Position numbers and translations under genes: made by a program. DNA of 64,000 nt from Carettochelys insculpta (Eukaryota; Chordata; Testudines; Carettochelyidae): positions 222,621,501 through 222,685,500 of the forward strand of contig NC_134137.1 in NCBI RefSeq assembly GCF_033958435.1. Direction: 5' to 3'. The first letter of the stretch is position 1; every line of letters begins with the position of its first letter. The notes below the pieces were generated by a model. The model saw only the letters and a program-made list of their open reading frames with translations. It did no database searches and was not told where the DNA came from. This document shows, piece by piece, positions 20,617-30,650 of the stretch.

Positions 20617-21900
20617 TTATGTGCAGCTTGTCCCCGAGAGGACTGCTGTCGAGAGACGGGTATCCTCTTGGAATACCCTGTGAAGGGCATAATGCTTGGC
20701 GAAGGTGTCATAGGATGACCAGGTCGCCGCTCTACAGATGTCTTTTAACGCGATGCCCTTGAAAAAGGCTGTTGATGCCGCCACCGCCCTAGTGGAGTGA
20801 GCCCTAGGAGGGGCCAGTAAAGGAGTCTTTCTAAGTTCATAGCACATTTTTATGCAGGATACGATGTGCTGTGAGATTCTCTGTGAAGAGAGACCTTCTC
20901 CTTTTGATTTGGGAGCGAGAGAGACTAGGAGTCTATCCGTTTTCCAGAAGGACTTAGTCTTGTCTATATAGAAAGCCAGCGCCCTCCTCACGTCCAGGAG
21001 GTGTAGGCGCGCCTCTTTGTTGGAGTTATGAGGCTTGGGATAAAACGAGGGTAAAACTATAGGTTCGTTAATATGAAACTCTGAAGAAACTTTGGGAACA
21101 AAGGCTGGATGCAGCCGTAAGGTTACCGCCTCCTTGGACAATACTGTGCAGGGTGGTGTTGCCATAACTGCCGCAAGCTCGCTCACCCTGCCAGCTGACG
21201 TGATTGCAAGAAGGAAGGTCGTCTTTATTGTAAGGAGACGGAGGGAAACCGTGGCTAAGGGTTCAAACGGTGGTCCCGTTAGCGCATTAAGCACCAGGTC
21301 CAAGCTCCACGAAGGTGGAAGCGGTTTCCGAGGGGGGTATAGGTTTACCAGCCCTTTGAGGAACCTGGTAACCATGGGATGGGCAAACACCGTGTGCCCT
21401 TCCTCTTCATGTCTGAAAGCCGATATAGCAGCAAGGTGGACCTTCAACGAGGATAGGGAGAGTCCGCCTCTCTTGAGGTCCAGTAAATACTCTAGTATTA
21501 CGGGTATAGGCGCAGCAAGGGGGGCTAATTGCTTGGTAGAACACCATGCAGTGAATCGAGTCCATTTTTGCTTATAGGTCTTCCTGGTGGAAGTCCTCCT
21601 GCTACTTTCTAGGACTTGTTGCACTCCCTCCGTACACGTACTCTCTAGGGAGCTGAGCCATGGATTAACCATGCTTGCAGTCGCAGGCCTCGGGGGTGTG
21701 GATGCACTATGGACCCCTGGGCTTGCGTGAGCAGATCCAGCGCCACCGGGAGGGGCATCGGTGGATGGTCCGACATGCGCAGGAGTAAGGGGAACTATTG
21801 CTGTCGATCCCATGTTGGGACTACTAGGATCATTCGGGCTCTCTCTCTCCTGGCTTTCTGCAAGACTTTGTGGATAAGCACTGTGGGAGGAAATGCGTAG
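20617..21900 (-). CDS. DIRS tyrosine recombinase (open frame)
   Basis: This is the recombinase that integrates the circular DNA copy. The open frame actually runs 23139-20617 (840 codons). I take the true protein to begin near 21830-21900, because upstream the same bases encode RNase H in another frame. From about 21660 it has an N-terminal helical SAM-like domain (around TSTRKTYKQKWTRFTAWC), then the catalytic domain. The first catalytic Arg is in SAGRVSEL (codon 21189-21187), HxxR is in HSTRAVAAS (His 20799-20797, Arg 20790-20788), and the nucleophilic Tyr is in FAKHYALH (codon 20691-20689). The stop is TAA at 20619-20617. No frameshift or nonsense codon is seen in the catalytic domain, unlike gag and RT. 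The start codon and the activity are not established. Confidence 0.85.
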   Translation of the reverse strand, partial: LRISSHSAYPQSLAESQERESPNDPSSPNMGSTAIVPLTPAHVGPSTDAPPGGAGSAHASPGVHSASTPPRPATASMVNPWLSSLESTCTEGVQQVLESSRRTSTRKTYKQKWTRFTAWCSTKQLAPLAAPIPVILEYLLDLKRGGLSLSSLKVHLAAISAFRHEEEGHTVFAHPMVTRFLKGLVNLYPPRKPLPPSWSLDLVLNALTGPPFEPLATVSLRLLTIKTTFLLAITSAGRVSELAAVMATPPCTVLSKEAVTLRLHPAFVPKVSSEFHINEPIVLPSFYPKPHNSNKEARLHLLDVRRALAFYIDKTKSFWKTDRLLVSLAPKSKGEGLSSQRISQHIVSCIKMCYELRKTPLLAPPRAHSTRAVAASTAFFKGIALKDICRAATWSSYDTFAKHYALHRVFQEDTRLSTAVLSGTSCT

Positions 21901-23520
21901 AGCAGGGGGCCCCTCCACGAGATCGCGAATGCGTCCCCCAGAGACCCCCATCCCAGTCCTGCCCTGGAGCAGTATTGTGGGCACTTCTTGTGTTGAGTGG
22001 CAAACAGGTCTATCTGGGGAAATCCCCATGCGTGAAAAATCGGTCGTAGCAGATCGGAACGGATCTGCCACTCGTGTGTGAGTGCGAAGCGCCTGCTCAG
22101 CTGGTCTGCCTTCACATTGTGAGCGCCTGGTAAATACGAGGCTTTCAAGCCTATACTGTTGGTGATGCACCAGTTCCACAATCAGACTGCTTCCGCACAT
22201 AAGGCACGGGACCGAGCTCCTCCTTGCCAATTTATATAAAACATGGTGGAGGTATTGTCTGTACTGATCCCGACTACTTTGCCTTGTATATGGTCTCGAA
22301 AGTGTTTGCAGGCATTGAACAGTGCTCTGAGCTCCAGTATATTTATGTGCAGTGACTGTTCCGTGGAGGACCACAGTCCTTGCATCACCTTTTCGCCCAT
22401 GTGTGCTCCCCGCCCTATGTGGGAGGCATCGGTAGTGAGAAAAACAGATATTTGTGGTTGGTGAAAGGGCACCCCTGTTAGCATGTTCTTGGGGTTCACC
22501 CACCATTGCAGGGATCTGCGCACCTCTGTCATGGGCGACACCACCCTGTGGACGGTGTGTGCTGCCGGTTTGTAGACGCTCGCCAGCCAGTGCTGCATGC
22601 TGCACATATGCAATCAGGCATTCTGTACCACAAACGTTGCTGCTGCCATGTGGCCCAGCAGCTGTAAGCATGTCAGAACCGGCACCGTAGGGCTGAAGGT
22701 GATGACTTGCACGAGGGAACCAATGGCGCAAAAGCAGGCATCTGGTAGATAAACCCTTGCTGTGATGGAATTTATACGTGCCCCTATGAACTCTATGTCC
22801 TGTGCGGGGTCTATCTTTGATTTTGCCAGATTGATGACCAGGCCCAGCGAAGAGAACGTGTCTGCTGTGACGCGTATCATGCGAAGTACCTCCTCCTTCG
22901 AGGCCCCTTTCAGTAGGCAGTTGTCCAGATATGGGAATATAAACACCCCCTGTCTGTGCAGGTAGGCTGACACCACTGCCAAGCTCTTGGTGAAGACTCT
23001 GGGGGCTGAGGAGAGGCCGAACGGCAGAACCTTGTACTGAAAATATTCTTTGCCTACCATAAACCGGAGAAAACACCTGTGAGCCGGGTGAATAGTTATG
23101 TGGAAATATGCATCTTGTAAGTTGAGGGCTGCGAACCAATCTCCATCGTCCAATGCCGTAAGTATAGAGGCGACTGTGATCATCCGAAAGCGTTGCTTGC
23201 GCAAGTACCGGTTGAGGCCTCGAAGATCTAGGCTGGGCCTCCAGCCTCCTGTCTTTTTCTCTGTGAGGAAGTATCTTGAGTAGAACCCTTTCCCTCGGAG
23301 TTGCTCCGGCACTCTTTCCACTGCCCCATAAGCATAAGATGGTCTACCTCCTGCTTGAGTCTCGCTTCGTGGGAGGCGTCCTTTAGGTGGGGTCTGGGTG
23401 GAGGTCGTGGCGGTGGGAGCAACTGGAAGGGAATCGCGTAACCCGTGGCTATGATCTCCAGTACCCATTTGTCTGTGGTGATCTTTTGCCACTGGTCGTA
23501 GAATGGTCGGAGGCGATGGT
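21650..23520 (-). pseudogene. DIRS reverse transcriptase - RNase H, inactivated
   Basis: RT begins near 23520 (text RPFYDQWQKITTDKWVLEII), at first in the same frame as the preceding gag block. A single-base frameshift near 23325 moves it to the frame that reads VERVPEQLRGKGFYSRYF. RT motifs follow: EKKTGGWRPSLDLRGLN, LNLQDAYFHI with the first catalytic Asp, and LPFGLSSAP. The active-site box reads YLDN (codons 22931-22920) instead of YxDD. RNase H Asp, Glu and Asp are visible in TTDAS, ILELRA and STDNTS. In-frame stops are TGA 22616-22614, TGA 22184-22182 and TAG 21797-21795. The C-terminal part (IDLFATQHKKC region, then LLRMSDHPPMPLPVALDLL) continues after each stop, so these are secondary lesions in one gene. 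It overlaps the recombinase frame. Confidence 0.88.
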
Positions 23521-25833
23521 GGAATAGTAGCTTCAGATGACATTGCGCGATGGTGGTGATAGTGCAGCCCTCGATCTGTGTGTCAAACTTGTGGCCTTTG
23601 GCCCCGCCCCGAGGACGCACGGCTCTGTTGAGAACGTCACCTGGGAGTTCTGTACTGTTGGTGCTGTTGATGTCACCCTTCCTCATAGCCCCTGTGGTAC
23701 TGGGGACCCTGTGGTTGATACTGGTATTGTCTTTGTTGGGGTAATACTTTTTCTTTCTGTATGGAGGGGTGTAAATCCCCAAGGTCCTGAGAGTAGCTCT
23801 TGAGTCTTTACTGGAATGAAGGACCGAGTCGGTTGATTCAGCAAACAGCTTCTGCGTGTCAAAGGGGAGATCAACGATCTTCGCCTGCAGATCCCTCGGG
23901 ATACCCAATGTCTGGAGCCAGAACTCCCTGCGCATGACCACTGCTGTAGCTGTTGAGTGTGCTGCCGTATCCGCTACGTCTAGGGCGATCTGAACTCCTG
24001 TCCTCGAGGCTGCGTAGCCTTCCTGCACGATAGCCTTGAGCACCGGCTTCTTGTCCTCTGGAAGTGAGTCCATGAGGGAAGTCAGCCTGGAGTAGTTGTC
24101 GAAATTATGGTTCGCTAGATGCACTGCGTAATTCGCCATTCTCAACAGTACGGTAGAGGAGCAGCAGACCTTTCTGCCGAACAACTCTAGTTTCTTGGCA
24201 TCTTTGTCTGTTCCCCCTGTCTTGTACTGAGAAGTTTTCGACCTCTGTTGAGACGATTCCACCACCAGAGAATTTGGTTGCGGGTGGCTGAACAGGAACT
24301 CCATGCCCTTCGCTGGGACGAAGTACTTCTTATCTGCTCTCTTGTTTATAGGCGGAGTGGACGCAGGGGTCTGCCATATTGTGGTGGCGGACTCCATGAT
24401 TGCTTCATCAAGCGGAATAGCTATTTTGGAAGAGGCCGGAGGTCTCAGGTTTTTAAGGAGCTTATGGTGTTTCTCCTGCACCTCTGTTGTTTGGATGCCT
24501 TGCGTGAAGGCTACCCTTTTAAACAGCTCTTGGAACTGTTTGAGATCGTCCGGAGGATGGACGTCCCCTGGGGCCGTGGCCTCGTCAGGGGAAGATAGCG
24601 AGGAACCGCTAGGGTAAGCCTCTCTGGACCCCTCTGGGTCCTGCTGATGGTGATACATCCTCTTGCTAGATACTTGCGAGGGAAAAACTCGGGGTTCCAG
24701 AATCAACTCCCCCTGAGATATCTGTGTTTCCGTCCCTGTCCGCGATTGCCCTCCGGCATATTGAACCGTCTGGGGGGAATCTGTCCCTGGGAGTATAACT
24801 ATGGTGTCTATGCCCTGCGTGATAGGAGCGACCATGGCAACACGGGCACTGTTCCGGAGATGGAGACCTGGACCACTCTGGAGGCGCATACCCCTGCGTC
24901 TGGGGGAGCGAGATTGTCTGGGTGATTGAGATAATGGAGAGACTGATTTGTGACAGTACTCCAGGGGTTCAAAGCCCAGGAAAGGCGATGGTGGTCCGAG
25001 CCATGGTGATGCTGGGCTGTAGGAACGGGGATGGGGGCTCAGGGTATAATGGAGGTGACCCCTGCTGCCTCGTTGGAGTCCGCAGCATAAGTGGAGGGCT
25101 TAGAGCGAGTAGCCCTGCAGCCCTGTCTGGAGAAGGGCTGCGGTGCTGGGTTTTCTGTGCTGCCTTTCCCCTCCCCTGTGGGGCTGGCTCCGCCCCTTTC
25201 CGCGTCGGGGATCTCAGCCCCGCTGTCTGTGCTGCACTTGGCACGCTCCGCTGCGGTGCCACGTGGGTGGTCTCCCCCGGTGCCTGCAGGCCGCGTGCCT
25301 GCAAGCTCTGCACTGCCGGTTCTCCGGGGGTCAGTGCCGCTAGCTGCGGTGCCGCCGGTTCTGGCGCTTGCCTGGCCGCCGCCCTGCCCGCGGTGCAGGG
25401 CGGCTGTTTGATTATCGGAGGCTCAGACTCTGCCATGTGCGTCTTCGTGCCGCCGCCGCTCAGCTGTGACTGCGGCTGGGGGCTATGCGCTCCACCCGTC
25501 CCGCTCGCTGTGGCTGCCGGCAGGGATTGGGTTGGTGAAAGCTTCCTCCGTTTTTGCGCTGATGGGGTTAGGGAAGCAGCTTTCCTTTTATGGGCCCCTG
25601 CGGGTCCCTCCTGCTGAGGCCACTCCGGCGTGTCTGGCTGGAGGGCCTTGTCAAAGAGCAGCATTTTCAGCCGCATCTCTGTCCTTCCTTGCTCTGGCTG
25701 TGAGCTTTGCGCAGAAGGAGCATTTCTGGGTGACATGAGATTCCCCGAGGCACCTAATGCACTGACTGTGCCCATCGGAGGCCGGCATCACTTCGCGACA
25801 TGACTCTCACTTTTTGAATCCTGAAGAGGACAT
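23521..25833 (-). pseudogene. DIRS gag-like gene, broken
   Basis: The likely start is ATG at 25833-25831 (MSSSGFKK). TGA at 25809-25807 (codon 9) interrupts it, just before ESC. The same frame continues to a cysteine-rich motif, CIRCLGESHVTQKCSFC, spaced C-x2-C-x4-H-x4-C-x2-C, before ending at 25651. A shift near 25670 leads into a proline/serine-rich linker (open 25775-24969). A further shift at about 25.1-25.0 kb leads into the frame that opens from 24889. In that last block (553 codons to 23228), residues of about 100-375 carry the gag-like core: EFLFSHPQPNSLVVESS, LELFGRKV, LPEDKKPVLKAIVQEGYAAS. The product would be the structural nucleic-acid-binding protein of the particle. At least one nonsense codon and two frame changes make it non-functional. 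Confidence 0.78.
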
Positions 25834-26142
25834 TGTGGTGAGTCTTTGAGTTGTTAATAGGGTACTTAGCACCTTCTCTGTGCCTGTTCCCCTCTCGGAC
25901 TCAGCCTGCCATGGCAGGAGGCCTAATGGCCTTATGTCCCCGGGCCTCCGCTGCTCCGCTTGCTACTAAGGCTGTAAAACTTTACTTTTTACTCTCTTTT
26001 CTTTTTTTTTTTTTTTTGAAAACAATAACAAGCTAACTTAAGCTAAGACTGAAAAAGAATCTCTAACACTTTAAAAACATTAAATACACTAACTCTGGCC
26101 GTAGCCTGAGCGGATTCTGTCTGCAGCCGATGGCGGTTAAAG

Positions 26143-26300
26143 AGGAACTGGTGGGGACCGGATCGCACACGTGGCTGGGAGCATGCAAGGGAGCAGCGCA
26201 CGCTGGTGCATGTGCAGTCCGGCAGAAACTGCTGGAAAGATCCGACCTGCGGCGCCGGGGCGAGCCCGACACCTATCGTGGAGCACCCACGGGGACACTC
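26143..26300 (-). repeat. DIRS inverted terminal repeat, upstream (right) copy
   Basis: This is the reverse complement of the left repeat, from GGAACTGGTGGGGACCGGAT to GAGCACCCACGGGGACACTC. Several sites that are CpG in the left copy are TG or CA here. In the minus-strand element this end precedes gag. Confidence 0.87.
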
Positions 26301-26310
26301 AAGGAAGAAT

Positions 26311-26368
26311 CTCTTGTTCTGTACCAGTGAGGTCCCAAGCATGTTGGATGAGAGAGGTTCAACCTATA
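26311..26368 (+). mobile_element. MITE-A copy 3, right part
   Basis: CTCTTGTTCTGTACCAGTGA, then GGTCCCAAGCATGTTGGATG, then AGAGAGGTTCAACCTATA is the missing end of the MITE at 19938-20210. The two parts together give 331 bp, close to the 327-331 bp of complete copies. Confidence 0.8.
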
Positions 26369-26569
26369 CTGGTTATTCCGCAACTGTCTGCTACAGGGTT
26401 CCCTGGATCTTTTTCTCAAATAGCTGACCATGTCCACCGTTGGAGGATATTTGACTAGACGAACCATTGGTCTGTTTCAGTATATCATATCTCCTACATC
26501 ACTATGTTACCAGGTCTGTATATCTAGCTTTCTGTCTGAGATAGTCATGTGGTCCCCATTACCATAGTA

Positions 26570-26880
26570 CCTGAGAGGGTTGGGGGAGGGGGCAATTGAC
26601 CCAGGGTCCAGGGCTCCCAGATGCCATTGCCACTAATGCAGCAACCTTGGCTGCTGGAGCCCCAGGCCCTTTAAGTTGCTGCTAGAGCCCAGGGTAGTGT
26701 GCTCAGAATGGCCACACTGGCAGGCAGGAGAGGCACGGCATGGTCCAGGTGGCCTTCAGGGCTGGCTGCCTCAGCCCTGCCCATTTCACCTAAGGCTCAG
26801 CCCCTTCAGGGAAAAGGGAGTCCCCCCCCTTACCAAGGGACCAGCAATCCTGGTGCCCTCCTTGTCTCCCCAATCCCTCC
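26570..26880. repeat. GC-rich dispersed repeat, unclassified
   Basis: GGGAGGGGGCAATTGACCCA followed by AGGGTCCAGGGCTCCCAGAT recalls a very common turtle interspersed sequence. A CCTTTAAGTTGCTGCTAGAG block is also typical of it. The edges and class were not determined. Confidence 0.4.
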
Positions 26881-26894
26881 TGGCAGCCAGGTAC

Positions 26895-27080
26895 CTCCTC
26901 ACAATCTTTAAGTGCTTTTGTTCTCACAACCTTGCTGTGAGGTAGGAATGTGGTGTCATCCCAATTCTGTAGATGGTAATTGTGGCACAAAGTAGATAAC
27001 TTACTTACTCAAGGTCACAAAGGAAGTTGTGTTGGAGCCAGGTCTTCCAGCTCCCAGGTTAGCATTCCAACCACTGGACC
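26895..27080 (-). repeat. MIR-like SINE remnant
   Basis: In reverse orientation the MIR core can be followed: CTCACAACCTTGCTGTGAGG, CATCCCAATTCTGTAGATGG, ACTTACTCAAGGTCACAAAG, then GTTGGAGCCAGGTCTTCCAG and a worn 'catccaaccactgga' B-box side. Confidence 0.75.
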
Positions 27081-27089
27081 CATCCTCCT

Positions 27090-28480
27090 CCTCCTGTTGC
27101 ACCAAACTTATTTCCTGCATGGACTCGCTACCAAAGCAAATTGACTCCCACAATGCATGTTTTGTGGGAGAAAAGAAAGCAGGTCCCTGCACCCAGTCAT
27201 GTGAAATAGCTTCAGTGCCTGTTCCAGTTCAAATCCTCTGATTTTCTCTTTGGGTGTCAGGTTTGCACAAACCCTCAAAACTCTACAGAATCTGTTAAAT
27301 TGTGCCTGGTTTGGTTCAAACAATAGGAAGCTATGAACTTTTCCAGTTTCTGCCTAAATTCTTAAAAGGCCCACATCTCCCAGAATACACAATGCTAGAT
27401 GCCCTGCAACATTTACAAAAGTAACCCTGCAGTCCGAGTGCTGAAATTCTCCCTGGTGAAATAAATTACAGGAAAACCATGGGAGAAGGAAGCAACAAAA
27501 GGAAAATTTATCCTAATTAAATAAAAATATTACCCAAGACATGGAGGCCTTTCTATTCTTATCAGAAACTCCACCCACCTCCCAAATGAACAGCGAGTTG
27601 TCTCCAGATCCAGTCACCCATTTCACAAGTTGTTTAGTTTCAGAAGATAATTGTTGTTGCAGAGAATATTCAAGTCCAAATGTTCCTGGGGAAGGTAGTT
27701 CCAGTAATTCTGGGAAGGAGGCCAATCCCTTTGGCTTTATATGTAAATATTTGAAAAACACTATTTTATATACATATATTTTATACACATATACATACGT
27801 CTTCACACTTACAGCCTTGCAAAACTGCTAAGAAAAAACGTACCACTTTAAGCACAAATATCTACTTACCAAAACCACGATAACAGACAAGAACTTTAAA
27901 AAAGTGATCTCTCCCCCCATTATGGTAGGTGCATTAAACACAAATGCCTCAACCCTAAAAGCTTTTTCTGTTCCTTGGGATTCAATGATATGCAAGGCAC
28001 AGGAAAAGACAAAAACCAATAAAAAGGATAAGAAATAGCTTTTCTGTGCCTAATAAAGGCATAAATGTCAGACTGAGAACTTCAGAACATTTTAGGTCTA
28101 AGCAAACTTTGTGTATTCTAGCCACAAGCTGGTAATCTCCCACTTTAATGGCATAAAACTTGTACTTTCTTGCATTTTAGAACACTGAGGTATCAGGCTT
28201 ACAATCTGTGACTTTTTATCTACAGAAAAAATCTTTCACTCAGAATTGAAACTAGTCTATCCTATAAGCAGTAGCCATTAAGTGGGAAACACTCCATTTG
28301 AGGGAGAGAAGAGAAACACTTCTGTGGGAGGCTGATTTTAATTAATGAATTAATGGAATGGTGCACACTTGAAAAGCAGCTTGGCAGTTGGGATGCTGGA
28401 ATAAATCGAGGACAGATAGATTAGGGGGCAGAGTGCAGGTGAGGCAGTCAAAAGTGGATAGCAAATAAATTAATCCATAT
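27090..28480. other. unassigned DNA
   Basis: No gene was recognised. A TATACA/ATATAC-rich microsatellite lies at about 27765-27805. Confidence 0.4.
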
Positions 28481-28504
28481 CTCCGAAATTTATCATATGA
28501 CAAT

Positions 28505-28795
28505 CACCTGCATATTTTTGTATGGGTAGATAGATAGATGTATCTATATATATATATAGAGAGAGAGATATGGCATACAAAAACATAAAATAATCATTAT
28601 GTATATTTTAGATAGATAGATATAGATATGGATATAGACATAGATATGATATACAAAACAAACAATAATCAGTATTCATATTTTATATCTATATATAGAT
28701 ATATAGACATATCTAGAGATAAACACATGGTATACAAAAAATACAATAATCATTATAGTAAACCCCCATATGCACATTCTTATATAATTTCACAC
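28505..28795 (+). repeat. compound GATA/TATC microsatellite with interspersed 40-bp units
   Basis: Tetra- and dinucleotide arrays (GATA, TATC, TA, GA) alternate with three copies of a non-simple unit containing 'atgg(c/t)atacaaaaa' and CAATAATCATTAT (at about 28570, 28650 and 28731). The period of the whole is about 80-105 bp, so a composite unit has been duplicated, not only the simple repeat. Confidence 0.65.
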
Positions 28796-30650
28796 ATACA
28801 TACGTACATAGAGTTTCATGAAATTCTTGGACAAAAGAGTTTATTAGAGGAAAAATGCAGTTTCTCTCTAACTATTCATGAATTTGACATATTTTTAGTC
28901 ATTCACAAATTGGCCAGAAAACAACAAAGTCCTATAGTATCACTGCTCACTTGCCCTTTAACTCAGTGTTTTGGTCAGTCATCTGGGTGATGCAGGTTCA
29001 AATCACAGTAGTGGAACTGACTTTCTAAATTCAGCAAAATTCCCACATTGTTTTCAGAACTTTCACTGATCTGAAACATCAGTTATTAACCCACCTCTAC
29101 ATACACACACAGAGATATGTATATTTTAATCTGTACCTATGAACATATATCCTAGCTGCAGTGACATAAATATTTCACAAATATATATATAAAATGCTAT
29201 TTCTGTTAAATATTTGTATCACTGTCACATATAGGTTATTTGTGTTTTTAACATACAGGCAGATAAAAATGTATAAGTTTGTAAATATGCATAATCTCTC
29301 CCTTTTGCACATATACATGCTCATAAATACATAAATGGAAAGGCCAAGTGTAGAAAGACCTTTTACAAAATATTTTAATAGCTTTTTAAGAAATCTTCAT
29401 CCAAAGTTCGAGGGTTTTTTTTTTGCTGTCTTACATCTTCTATTGCAAAATACACCTGCTTTCTTTTCTTTTCTTTCCCCCCATACTAAATATTTCTTCC
29501 ATCTAATGACTCTCTTTATTAGACAGCATCTAATTTGCATACATTTACATACAATTTAACTGCTAGCTTGTGAGAACAAAGAAATGGCTCTGTATTATAC
29601 TGAAGGACAATACTCAGAAAAGGAAGGTATAAAAACCAGCTAGCTCAGTGGCTGTGTATTCCCTTTGTTTCAGAAATACCAGGATTTTTAAACACACCAC
29701 TTAGAGTGTGAAAAAGATTATTTCATCAAACAATGAAAAAAGATACAGTGCAGCTCCCTTTTAACACATTTTCTCTCTGGCCTGGTTAATGGGATTTAAG
29801 GGTCCAAGATTTTTTTTGCTTTTCCACTGTTTCCTGATGGATTTAATTCTGTCATATATTTTAGTTCATATTTATTCTTATACTAATTTATGTTGAAGAT
29901 GAGCTCCAATGCTAATTCAATACCACCTTTTCCTAAGAGTCACACTGGGACATGATGAATGATCTTTGATGGGCATCAAGTACTCCGTCCTCAATGCCCA
30001 GCACTAATGGATTTTATAGAATGCTGCCAGGACTTTACCCTACAGCAAGAAGTACAGTGATAATGAAAACTTACCATGTGGCTGACTCAGAATCAACAGG
30101 AAGGGAAGCAGGGCTGAGCTCCACTTGTGAGAACAGGGAAGGACTGTGATCAGAGTAAATGCAGGTGGTAAAGGAGAAGTCAAGCCCTCTAGATCCCTAG
30201 AAGAAGAGGAGGAAAGACTTTCTGAGATCACATGTAAGGGAAAAGTCTTTAGAGAGAGAACACAGGTGATAATCCATAATCCACACAAATGAAGTATGCA
30301 ACTGCCAAAGGCCTTACCTCCAAAAGCTTCACACTGGACATTCTAGTTCCAGGGTGTGGTTCAAATCCAAACCATGGGTAAATGGCACTAGAAAAATCTC
30401 ATTAAAAAGGGTGGAGAAGTGCATGGCAAGTTGTGTATCGATCACCTCAGCGTCCTCTCAGTTGTATGCAACCTCTTGAGAAGTTCAAGTTTGAATACAT
30501 CTCATTTGTTACTGCATTACGTCATAGCGTAGGCTTTATTTCCTACATTACTCTCGCCTCTAATGTCTTGACCTCTTCTTTGTGCAATTTGAGAATTTTA
30601 TATTTTAGAAGGCGGCATGGCATGTGATCACTGACTAGGGGAAAAAAACC
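28796..30650. other. unassigned AT-rich DNA
   Basis: It includes T-rich and CTTTT-type simple sequence (29415-29480). No gene or named repeat was recognised. Confidence 0.4.

Larger units (their letters stand above)
20211..26310 (-). mobile_element. DIRS-type tyrosine-recombinase retrotransposon, about 6.1 kb
   Basis: DIRS elements copy themselves by reverse transcription and integrate through a tyrosine recombinase rather than a DDE integrase. This copy shows the expected parts. It has inverted terminal repeats (about 20251-20410 and 26143-26300). It has an internal complementary region (20477-20577) that pairs with both ends. In order on the minus strand it carries gag, RT with RNase H, and a tyrosine recombinase. 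The ends are fixed by the surrounding MITE, which is cut at 20210/26311. No target duplication is visible, as expected for recombinase-mediated insertion. The element is richer in GC than its flanks. Gag and RT are broken, so the copy cannot move by itself, although the recombinase frame is open. Confidence 0.92.

Noticed and set aside
22243..24925. Plus-strand open stretches across the DIRS element
   Set aside because: They are antisense shadows of the GC-rich gag, RT and recombinase genes; none shows its own motif.
23521..25833. Reading the DIRS element as an endogenous retrovirus
   Set aside because: There is no LTR, protease, DDE integrase or env. The tyrosine recombinase, inverted ends and internal complementary region identify DIRS instead.
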